Positions 12,861-22,539 of a DNA stretch of 64,000 nt are shown here, piece by piece. The stretch comes from Heterodera schachtii (taxonomy: Eukaryota > Nematoda > Chromadorea > Rhabditida > Heteroderidae): assembly GCA_023374025.1 (NCBI GenBank), contig SIJG01000021.1, positions 1,447,523 through 1,511,522 on the forward strand, in the 5' to 3' direction. The notes under the pieces were generated by a model. The model was not told where the DNA came from, made no database searches, and saw nothing but the letters and a program-made list of their open reading frames with translations. Positions within the stretch are counted from its first letter, which is position 1. Each line of letters begins with the position of its first letter. A program made the position numbers and the translations under genes.

Positions 12861-13324
12861 TTTATAATTGATATTTTACATTTAAATAAAAAAAAAATTT
12901 TTTACCGTTTTCGCCTTGTTCTTTCTTGTCGTCATACAGGAACATTGCCTCAAAGACATTGGAAGCATTCTTCAAAATGAGTTGATGTGAAGGCAAAATC
13001 TTTAAAAAATTGCGTAAATATTTTTGATTGAATAATAAAATTAATTTAAATTTAAAATTTAAATTTTTATTTTAAATTAAACTCGCTTCTTTTGGGTCTT
13101 CGTCCCCCACCAAAAAATGCACATCCGCATACTCTCCCGTGCTCAACAAATGTTTCATTCGTTCTACCGACGATGGCATTTAACGAAAAAAATTGCACTC
13201 ACAAATCAGTGTCTTAATTAACTGAATTGAATGAAAAATGAAAGGTAAAAGTGAAGAATACTGACAACTCCGATTTTCTTGTTGAATGATATATCATTCG
13301 ATTCCTCTGGGTCTCTAACTAACG

Positions 13325-14775
13325 AATCCGAAAGAGTTTTTTGGCGGCAACCAATCCCTGAAGAGGTACAGACCCGGGACTGAAGTGGCCAAATGCCTTA
13401 GGGACTGAACCATCCAAAGCCTTAAAACGCATAAAAATGCAATAGAATATAGATCAGTCGATTCCTCTTTGTTTATAATATGCAGGAATCCATTTCTGAG
13501 GGCGCGCAGCGCCCGCCTTAGCGAGCATGCGAAGACGGAGCAAGTAGTGGGGCGAGACGGAGGGCGGAGGAAAAAGTCTGACGAGCGCCACAGGCGGTTG
13601 ACTGCGGGGGCCCGAAGGGCCCCCGCCAATCAGTCAACCGCCTGCGGATCACGCGCGGACTTCTTCCGTAGCCCGGAGTCTCGCCCCACCTACTGGCCGC
13701 CGTAGTCGGTGCTGAGTCGTTATATAAAAACCATCAATAAGGGCGTTATATAAAAAACCATCAAATGAAAATTTGCAACAAAAAACTGCCCATAACTTTT
13801 GTCAACGTCAACAAAATTAGACATTCTTGGTATAGTTCGATAGCCCTAACATTTCTCTATTAGCTCATCTAAATTTTAGAAAATTTGGCCAAGTTTGAGC
13901 AAAGTAATGGCCAAAAGTACCCAAGGCACCGGGTTTTCATACTTTTTTGGCCATAACTTTTTTTAAACCCAATGAAATTTTTTAAATTTAGCAGACTAAT
14001 AGAGGAGACACTTAGGGCTATCGACTAACAGCAAGAAAATAAAAAACAAAAATAATTTCTAACAGAAATTTTTTAATTAAAAATAAAATTATTTTGATCA
14101 TTAAAAATTCTGATCAAAACATTCTTAGAACGAACAAAATAAAGTGATCTTGCTATCATTCGCTAGCCCTATTTGTCCTATATTAGCCTGCAGAATTTCA
14201 AAAAATTTCGTTTGGTTTTTAAAAAGTTATGGCCAAAAATGTTTGAAAACCCGGTTCCTTGGGTACTTTCGACCATAACTTTGCTCAAGGTTGGCCAAAT
14301 TTTTTGAAATTTAGGTAGCTAATAGAGAAATGTTAGACCTATCGAGTGATACCAAGAATGACTAATTTTGTTGACCTTAACAAAAGTTATGGGCAGTTTT
14401 TTGTTGCAAATTTCCATGATGGTTTTTTATATAACGCCCTTATTGATGGTTTTATATAACGACATAGCACCCCGTAGTCGAGTGTGCGGTGTTATGGCCA
14501 AAATACACTCACCAATTCATAGTCCCTTACAATCTTTTTATCAGGGTCATTTTTTGAGGTTTTGAGGACCCATAACTTTTGTCAATTTCCTTTTGGATTA
14601 AAAATTCTTTCGGATTCATCCTTTACATGCCGAGAGGAAGCGATAGATATAAATTTTGTTGCATTTTATGCGTTTTAAGGCTTTGGATGGTTCAGTCCCT
14701 AAAGCATTTGGCCACTTCAGTCCCGGGTCTGTAACTCTTCAGGGATTGGTTGCCGCCAAAAAATTCTTTCGGATC
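13325..14775. repeat. Large nested palindrome
   Basis: Outer arms (about 13325-13480 and 14600-14775) share TTTGGCGGCAACCAATCCC and a block with CTTAAAACGCATAAAA. Inner arms (about 13720-13900 and 14260-14460) share GTTATATAAAAACCATCAAT. A GC-rich hairpin is embedded at 13500-13705. The whole array lies where exons 3 onward of the BTB gene starting at 15145 would be expected. No coding capacity. Confidence 0.75.
13500..13705. repeat. GC-rich hairpin
   Basis: A strongly GC-rich block in AT-rich surroundings. GGCGGTTGACTG and CAGTCAACCGCC pair around a centre GGGGGCCCGAAGGGCCCCC, and TGGGGCGAGAC recurs inverted further out. ORFs across it are translations of the repeat on both strands. It is probably an insertion within the larger palindrome. 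Confidence 0.75.
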
Positions 14776-14832
14776 AGATTTATATTAATTAATTAATTTG
14801 GTTTATTTTTTGATATTTTTAATATTTTTTAC

Positions 14833-15145
14833 CGATTTCCACTTTTTCATTTTTGGCGTCAAAACGGAACATTGCCACAAAAACTTCGGAAGCCAACTTC
14901 AAAATGAATTTATGGGCTGACAAAAGCTGAAGAGAATTTTAAAAAAAATAAGCAACAATCAAGCAAACAAAAACTTGACCAAATTCACGAAATTTTTTTC
15001 AATTTTAATTAAATAATTAATAAATTAAATTTTTCAATTAAAAACTCGCCTCTTTTGCGTCTCCGTCCCCCACCAAAAAATAAACATCGGCGTCCTCACC
15101 CGTGCTCAACAAATTCTTCATCCGATCAAGCACTGATTTGGACAT
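14833..15145 (-). pseudogene. BTB gene 5' fragment (exons 1-2)
   Basis: Exon 1 (15050-15145) reads MSKSVLDRMKNLLSTGEDAD and ends DGDAKE before a GC donor. Exon 2 (14833-14926) reads LLSAHKFILK, then EVFVAMFRFDAKNEK. Both are open and match the first half of a BTB domain. No third exon follows; the palindrome at 13325-14775 takes its place. A protein of two exons could not form a complete BTB fold, so this is a truncated copy. Confidence 0.8.
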
Positions 15146-15569
15146 GATAAGCAATATGAAATTCGTATTTATCTCTATTATATGATGTGATGAAATAATT
15201 GGGAATTACGTGTATATTACGGCACAAAATCGGCTAAATCCTTATTGGTTTACTGGACTATTCAGCAGCAGGTTAATCATATGCCATGCCCATAAACAAA
15301 GAATTAATTTTCACGGAAATTTGAAATCGAAATTCCGAGCCCAAATCATCAGAAAAATATTTACTTTATCCATCATCTTCCATCCAAGCTCATTAAAAAC
15401 CAAAATTATGCAAATGTGGCAAATTGTGTCAGATGAAAGAGTGTAATGTTTTGTTGTGCCCCTCCCCCCGTTTTTTTCATCGCTTTGCCCCTCGGGGTAA
15501 AAATTGATCCGAATCAATCGCAAATACAAAGAAACATCGTTACTGAGAAAATGGTTTGTACACATATAC

Positions 15570-17520
15570 ATACATATATAATATTAATGAAACAGATAAT
15601 TTATAATTTTGGATTAGAAAAAGCGGAAAATTTATTTAATTTTATGGGTCGGCGTTTTATTCGTTATGTTTTTGTTTATAAATAAAACTGAAAAGGAATA
15701 AGAGAATCATTTTAGCCAATGGAATAAATTCATAAATGTATAATATTTATAATTATGTAAATTAATTAGGAAAAAATGGCAGAGAATAAAATTAAAATAT
15801 GCCTTATTAAAAACAAAAAATTGTGAGAAAAAACAAGGGTTATTCTGTTCCAATTTACCCATGGTCAGATCAAATTTTTTTTCAAAATCAAAACATCAAA
15901 CTCAAAAATCGGATTTTAGGGTCCTAAAATATTTCGCAAAAGTGCTTCAAATGATTAACTTACAATTTTTTCGTTTAAATATAATAAATTATTTTTTCTT
16001 TCGTTTCTTATCTATAGGGTTATAAATATACCATATTTATAGAAGATTTTTATAAAAAAATTCATACTTATGTTGATTTTCGAAAAAATGGTAATTTCTG
16101 ATTTTTTATGAAAAATTTAACAAAATTTTTTGGAAAATTTTGGTGAGATTTTCGTTTTGATGCTCTATTAAAAACCAAAATTCAACTTAAATTATTTGTC
16201 AAACATTATGCCAATTTTTCAAAATTACAGACTTTGACGATTTTCTCCAAAAGCCTCAAAAATCCTCAAAATTTCTCAAAAAACCACCAAAAAAGCCTCA
16301 ATGCCTCCCTCAGATCTGGCTGCACTGTTTTAGGGCATATTTTATGCGCAAGTTTGGCATTTTATAATACATATATAACTTTGAACCATATAAATAATTA
16401 ATTTTCTTCGACGGCGGCAGCTGACACTGGGAAACGAAATTCGTTGGGATTTATCCAATATTTCACTTCAAAAAATAAATATTGGTAAAAATTAACGCTC
16501 TGTTCCAGTTTACGCGTCCAATGAGTGATCACCTTCACTTTTTTAGATCATAACTTTTTTAATACTTGGTCAATCCAAACATTCTTGGTATCATTCGAAA
16601 GCTTAAAGTTCAGGGAATTTATAAATACAAGAAAAGAACAAATACTCATATTAGAAAAAAATTGTAATGAGAAAACCCGAAATACATAATTTTTCGCGTA
16701 TATTCAAGAATAATTAAGCTTTCGAATGATACCAAGAATGCATGGATTGACCAAGTAAGAAAAAAGTTATGACCTAAAAAAAGTGAGGATGGTCACTCAT
16801 TGGACGCGTAAACTGGAATAGAACCAAAATTAATTCCGGCAATTGCATATATAAAATTTTAAATGTTCTTGAATTTGACTGAATTTTCCCCTTATGTCCT
16901 TGGAAACCGATATGTCCGTCCTTGGAAAGGGAGGTTGCCCGATCCGAGCCCAGATTTATGTTAGGAGAACTGATAAATGAACAATTTGCTGGTGATGGTT
17001 CACTTTTAAATACATATTAATGAGTGAGGTCATAAAACATAACGGCAAAATAATGACCTAAAAAAAGATGAGAAAATAATTATTTGATTTGGATTTGAAT
17101 TCTTTTTTCATATAACATTTAATAATCTAATTTGATTTAAATTTGAATTTTTTTTTCTAAGTTTTATTTGACCAAAACGCTGAATCCTAAAATGATTATG
17201 CAAAAATTGACAAAAAAAAAATGCGTAGGAATTTATCATTACCAATTACCTATGTACAAAAAGCAAAAAGGCATGGAAACAGACAGAAATTACACAAAAA
17301 AAAAATAATAATTTAGGTTTTTAGAACTGCAAATTTTTAAAGAGACCAAAAAAAAAATTTTAATTTTTGGTGCAAAAAAGGCCAAGGTACTGTAGGCTTC
17401 TGTACATCTGTATTGTACATTTTGTTGCCTCTTGTGTATGAGAAAATAAATTAGGGTCAGCATTTTGCTAAATAAACAAAAAAAGAAGGATTAAATTCAA
17501 ATTATCTCTGTTCTCTTCTT
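15570..17520. repeat. Segmental duplication (with 55.56-57.0 kb)
   Basis: Positions about 15590-15760 and 16340-16470 recur in the same orientation at about 55560-55730 and 56060-56190 (shared GACGGCGGCAGCTGACACTG). Positions about 16970-17050 and 17340-17500 recur inverted at about 56900-56990 and 56350-56500 (shared TACAGAAGCCTACAGTACC on one strand). No gene is recognised inside. Confidence 0.7.
16500..16815. mobile_element. Inverted-repeat element with CATTCGAAAG core
   Basis: The ends are TTCCAGTTTACGCGTCCAAT and its complement. Inside, GGTATCATTCGAAAGCTT appears near the left arm and inverted near the right arm, with TTATGACCTAAAAAAAGTGA-type flanks. A fragment of one end (GACGCGTAAA) recurs at about 37158. 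Target duplication unclear, no ORF. Confidence 0.7.
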
Positions 17521-17569
17521 TCCTTTAGGTTATAATTTTGCCGTATTTTTAATGACCGAAAGCGAATAA

Positions 17570-17840
17570 TGTGTATTTGCTGTTTTATTTGTTAGTTTAT
17601 TCAAAATGATTTAATTTATCGAGCAAACCAAAGGCACATTAGTGCTCTTACATGGTGCAAAAGAAAACAATCAAATAAAATGATCAAATAAAAATACAAT
17701 GACTCAATGTTTCTCTACCTGCTGAATTTTTTATCCAATCCTTTCCCTGGCCTAAAATTGATTTTATCGATTCTTTCGATGTTAACTGTCTGACTTTTCG
17801 CTGTCTCAACTCTTACACAAACTCAAAAACAATTAAAAGG
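17570..17840 (+). promoter_or_regulatory. Conserved upstream block of BTB genes
   Basis: This block resembles 3640-3840 and the complement of about 58200-58830, which lie upstream of BTB first exons. Shared words include TTTATTTGTTAGTTTA and AACTGTCTGACTT. Here it precedes a decayed BTB relic. That it regulates expression is inference; it may simply be co-duplicated. Confidence 0.4.
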
Positions 17841-17879
17841 AATTAGTGCGAAAATTTTGAAACTTACAAACAAATCATT

Positions 17880-18790
17880 GTTTTGTTTTTTCCGGCGTAT
17901 TTGAGTCAATGTTCCGTTTTGATGCCAAAAAAGAACAAAGAAAAAATGGTAAAAAAATATATCGAAAAAATAAATGATTATTTTTTATTAATTGATTCAT
18001 AGTCTCGAATAATTAAATTATTTATTTTCAATAATATCTGATAATACTCTAATTAATTTTTGAATAAATACTACTAATTGCAATTAATTTTAATTAGTTT
18101 CCGTTAATTGCTCTGTGGTGGTGGTTCCCGACGTTAAAGCAGCAGCGTTCAAAATTTAAGTATATAAATTTATTAAGGTAATGTTTCATCGATTTAATTA
18201 TATATTATTTTTATTCAAAATTTAAGTATATAAATTTATTAGGGTAATGTCTCATCGATTTAATTATATATTATTTTTTATGGACTTTTTTCCAATTATT
18301 CTTCAATCTTTTCCATATTAACAGTTCCATCCGACATTTTGACACAAACGAAGTGATTACTGATAACAGTACAATAACGTAATTACGGTTAAAAAGAAAT
18401 TGCTGGACCAGAGCAAGGGAATTTTCATTTTTTGTGACGCTCCCGAAAGGTTCAAATTAAATATTAATTAGCAACTAATAATAAATTTGCATTGCGCAGA
18501 AAATTTGAGTTGAAAATGTTCAGCATTCATTTCAATTGTCTGACAAAAGTGCTTTGCGGCCTCGGATTATAGGGGCGGTTTTAATAGCAAATTATTAAAC
18601 AATAAAAAGAACTAGTCAGGTTTCCATAATCATTCCATTTGCTGTGAGTAACAATTAAATTTTCCCTTAATTGATCCAATCATGGCAAATTAGGAACTGA
18701 TTAACCCACCCATTCATGGCTTCACGAGGACCAATTGAAATTGGCCATTGATTTCATCGTAAAGAGAAAAAAAGGAGATTAAATCATAAA
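17880..18790 (+). pseudogene. Decayed BTB-MATH gene relic
   Basis: Pieces in order: end of BTB exon 2 (about 17894-17946, FESMFRFDAKKEQ), start of exon 3 (about 18098-18160, VVVPDVKAAAFKI then stop), the VPS linker start (about 18323), the end of the first MATH half (FIFCDAPER, near 18450), the second MATH half with several stops (about 18499-18650) and a final-exon relic (about 18690-18785). BACK exons are missing. Multiple stops and losses make this an old pseudogene. Confidence 0.75.
18149..18280. repeat. Tandem pair of about 66 bp
   Basis: TTCAAAATTTAAGTATATAA and the following bases through TATATATTATTTTT occur twice in a row with few differences. The pair begins at the premature stop of the BTB relic. 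Confidence 0.85.
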
Positions 18791-19226
18791 CAATTTGGCA
18801 TATTTCTCAATGAAATTTCTTTGTTTAATATTCTGTTATTCAAATTGAAATTATTAACTACAATTTTCTCCATTTGTTTTTTTCATAATCAAAAATTAAT
18901 TAAATGTGTTAATTAATATCAACATTTATTCGCTTTTTGTCAATGTTTTGTTGAAAAATGATAATTTATTTTCTTCCATTTATTTGGATCAATTTTTGAA
19001 TAATGAGAGAAATTTGGGATAAAGGAACCAAAACAAAACATTACTTTCTCCTGACATAAATAAATTATCATAAACAATATTTTTGTTTCTTATTGATCTT
19101 TGGATGTGTGGCTTCGATTTACTTTTCTTTCGTGATTTATTTCCATATTTATTTCCATGTTTTGCATTTTGTCCATTTTTATATCTACCGAATTATGGAT
19201 ATTTGAAAATAATTTTCTATTAGAAT

Positions 19227-19822
19227 CAGGGCTTCGATCGAAAATTTTTCAAAATAAGAACACCAAGGCCAAAAAATAAAATTTTAGGGTCAAAAATAAG
19301 AACATTTTACAAAATTTCTTTAAACCAGTTATTTTTTCGGGTTTTCGATCAAAAATGTATTAAATTAATATTTTTCGTCTCCCATTATCGCTTTTTACAA
19401 TTTTGGGAGAAAATTAGCAAGTCATAAGTTTAGTCATTCGTGATCACGAATGATTAAAACTTAAAAAAACTAGATTTTTTAAAATTTTTCCAAAAAAATC
19501 TTGGAAAATGGGCGAGGGAGAGGGTCAGGCGGTGCCGATAGGCGCCGCCGGGAAAATTTTTTTTGAAAACAATGTAATTTGTTAACAAATTTTGTCCAAA
19601 AAATGGCCATAATTTGCTATCTTGGGCCAATTTTTTAGAAAAAGAGGATTTGTGGGAGCCGGCGGTGCCGATAGGCGCCGCCATGAAAAATTTTGAAAAT
19701 CTAAGTGACATTACGCCATAAAATTACAAATTTTCTGAAGAATTTTTAGAAATAAGAACAAAATAAGAACAATAGCCCAAAATCAGAACATTTCTTAGAA
19801 ATAAGAACAAATCGAAGCCCTG
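19227..19822. mobile_element. hAT-type element, CAGGGCTTCGAT termini
   Basis: Inverted termini CAGGGCTTCGAT, with perfect 8-bp duplication ATTAGAAT (19219-19226 and 19823-19830). The interior holds two copies of GGTGCCGATAGGCGCC and GTTAACAAATTTTGTC, the cassette seen in elements with different termini. Also rich in AATAAGAACA. Confidence 0.9.
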
Positions 19823-20324
19823 ATTAGAATAGCCCTTTCAGCCTTTATTGGGTTTTGACCTCTTCTATATATAGAGAGGAAATTTTCCTAAAAAAATCAT
19901 TTTTAGAACAATTTTTTCGAAGATTTTGAATAAAATTTAACTTTTTTAAAAAACTGCTAAATTTATTTCCAAAAATAAGCAAAAAATGCGCGTTTCACTT
20001 AAAAAATAATTAAATTATATATTTGTTTATCTTTTTTCTTCGAACTATTTTAAATATCGTATTCAATCATTTTAAATGCATTTTATTAAAAATTTACCCA
20101 TAAATTCGGAAAATTTATGTCCATATTATTGAAATTTTATGTCCTTATTTCGCGATTTTTGATCCATATTTTATTGTTTTATAGCCATATTTCGTGATTT
20201 TATATGCACCTTTTACCAACCCGCATTACGTAATAAAATTATCTTATTTGTTAGTTAAAATGCGATCGGGGTCGGGGACCGGGGAGCTCGGGGACGGGGA
20301 GCAACCCTAGTTATGATTAATTAC

Positions 20325-20887
20325 TAGGGCTGCTAATTTTATGTAAATACATATTTTTTTCCTGGATTCTCCATAGCCTAATTAGTGGGAAAACACTTTC
20401 TTTTTTGTGTTTGCGAACAAAAGTTGGGACTTTTATTTACATATTTTGGGATTTTTCTACATATTACATATGTACATATTTTTATACATATTTGGACTTT
20501 TTCGTACATATTTTCATTTTTTTAACATATTTTGAGGATTTTGGAGAATTTATAGAAATTTTTTTTGAAAAATTAAAAAAAAATTTTTGAAAATGTATCT
20601 CTAAAAATCGAATTTTTTTTTCAAAAAATTATATATCAAAAATTAATTTTGAAATATTAAAATGTAATTCTAAGACTATTTTTTGTCATTTTTATGACAT
20701 TTTGTGCCTATTTTATTTTTTACAAAGAATTTTTTTTCTAAAAAATAACCATGAAAAAAAATTTTATTTACATATTTTAGTACATATTTGGGGGTTTTTG
20801 TACATATTTCATACATATTTTAGCATTTTTTATACATATTTTATTTACATAATTCGCGATTTTTCTTACATAAAATTAGCAGCCCTA
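20325..20887. mobile_element. hAT-type element, TAGGGCTGCTAA termini
   Basis: Inverted termini TAGGGCTGCTAATTTTATGT with perfect 8-bp duplication TTAATTAC (20317-20324 and 20888-20895). The interior repeats ACATATTT-type words. Short ORFs across it are low-complexity and not genes. The remnant just left (about 20265-20310, CGGGGACGGGGAG) looks like one end of another element. Confidence 0.9.
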
Positions 20888-21609
20888 TTAATTACTTAGC
20901 AAATAAAATTTAATTTAATTATTACAAAACCCATATTTTTGTCGCTTCGGCTCACCACGGACTCACCACGCTTCAAAACAATTGAGCAAAAAATTTAGTT
21001 AAAACCTAAAATTCCCAGCCCTAATAATAACAAAAAAATTGGCAGTTTAGCCGAAAATTGATAAGTGTCTATTTTTTGAGCAAAATCTGTTAAAAAACCG
21101 CATCATAAAATTTTGAAATTATTCCATGCATCGGCACTTCAGCAGCATTAACGGGCCCCAAAGTTTCACTATTTTTTCCCGAAATCGCCTCTATCGGCAT
21201 TACCCGACCCTTTAGTTTCACATTCATTACATATCAATGATAATTGAAAACTTCAATTTTCTCCCACTTTTTTCTATCCAAAAATATGTATAAATATCTT
21301 GTTTATTAATGTTAATTTATTCGTACATCGCATACGGTATGCCGTATTTCCGGTATTAGAACCCCATCTAAAGAAATTTAGTATTTTGTCTGTATATTTT
21401 TAGTACGGTCACGTACAGTAGTCACTGTACTGACTCGCACTGACTTCACTGTCTCTCACTGTAGAAGGCGAGAGACAGACACACACATTAAAAAAGGCAA
21501 AGACGCAGAAAAGACGCGGGAATTGCAAGTGACCTGTGTTGAAAAACAATATTTGTTGTTCACCTTGCATTGATTTGTTTTTATTTTTTACCGATTGCAA
21601 AGTGATGAA

Positions 21610-22350
21610 AAAATGCTTTTTTTATTTTTCTGGGGTTTTCGGGGTCGCTGATCACAAATATGACATTCATTTCGAACAATTTCGAAACCCGGACCCGAAT
21701 TCGAAAAATAATCTAAGTTTAATTTTCTGAACTTACCATTTCTAGTCTAAAAATGGTTTAATGACCTTTTATTGCATGAGGGGATAGCTTTCAGTTTATT
21801 TCCGTTTGTTTAAGTTGTTTTTAGACGAAAAATGAGAAATTTGAAAAATTAAATTTTCGGTTTTTTGTTCGAATTCGCGTCCGGGTTTCAGAATTTCATA
21901 TTCGTGATCAGAGCGACCCCGAAAACCCCAGATAAAAAAAAAATTGGTAATAGTAAAGCTGGTGCCACCCTCCCCCTTTTGGAAGAAAAATTTTTTCTTC
22001 TAAAAAGTCGTGAAAACACATTTTGAGGGGTTTTTAAGGTCGCTGGTCACGAATACGACATTCATTTCAACCAATTCCGAATCCCGGACCCGAGTTCGAA
22101 AGTTAAAAATTCAAATTTTTCAATTTTCCATTTTAGTCTAAGAATGGTTTAAATGATCGTTCATTGAAGCGCTGATGATATTCACTTCGTTTTCGTATGT
22201 TTAAACAAAGTTCGAACAAAAATCTGAAAAATCGAAAATTTTTGAATTTTGATCAGCGACCCTCAAAACCCATAAAATTTGTTTTCACGATTTTTGGAAG
22301 AAAAAAAATTTTCCAAAATGGGAGGCACAAGCTTCACTATTACCAAAAAT
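21610..22350. repeat. Two adjacent palindromes
   Basis: Positions 21625-21945 and 22023-22280 are each inverted repeats that begin GGGGTTTT.GGGTCGCTG and contain CGAATA(C/T)GACATTCATTTC. Outer arms at about 21945-22015 and 22285-22350 (GGTAATAGTAAAGCT and its complement) pair with each other. The words GGGTCGCTGATCAC and CCCGGACCCGA recur. The structure looks transposon-derived and no coding sequence is supported. Confidence 0.65.
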
Positions 22351-22539
22351 TAAAAAAAAAATTTATTTGACGTAAAGTGAAAAAGTACCCATAAAAGTCC
22401 AACAGAAGAACATAAAGTTTTGCTGGTCTTGTGCCTTGGTTTTTATTTCTTGCCAATTTGAATCGCTTAATTTTAATTTATTGCCAATAATTTCACCACA
22501 TTTAAATAGATAATTAAACGAATAATGGAAATGCTTATC

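Larger units (their letters stand above)
9292..13179 (-). pseudogene. BTB-BACK-MATH-MATH gene, transposon-disrupted
   Basis: The start codon is at 13179 (MPSSVERMKHLLSTGEYADV). Exons: 13087-13179, 12906-12999, 12379-12513 (BTB, VPDVEAAAFKVMLSFIYAD), 12224-12333, 11969-12121 and 11772-11910 (BACK), 11318-11533 plus 10207-10345 (linker and first half of MATH1, one exon split by an inserted element), 10004-10158, 9630-9948, about 9428-9580 and 9292-9375 (stop). It is a tandem paralogue of the gene at 5540-8335 with the same exon plan. Besides the 972-bp insertion, one base is missing at the start of the 11533 exon and one near 9580 relative to paralogues, so the frame is broken. Intron 1 has a GC donor. 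If ever active, the likely role is a CUL3 adaptor with two MATH substrate-binding domains (inferred). Confidence 0.85.

Noticed and set aside
13469..13705. ORFs on both strands of a GC-rich block, possible foreign gene
   Set aside because: The block is a perfect-type hairpin and the ORFs mirror each other.
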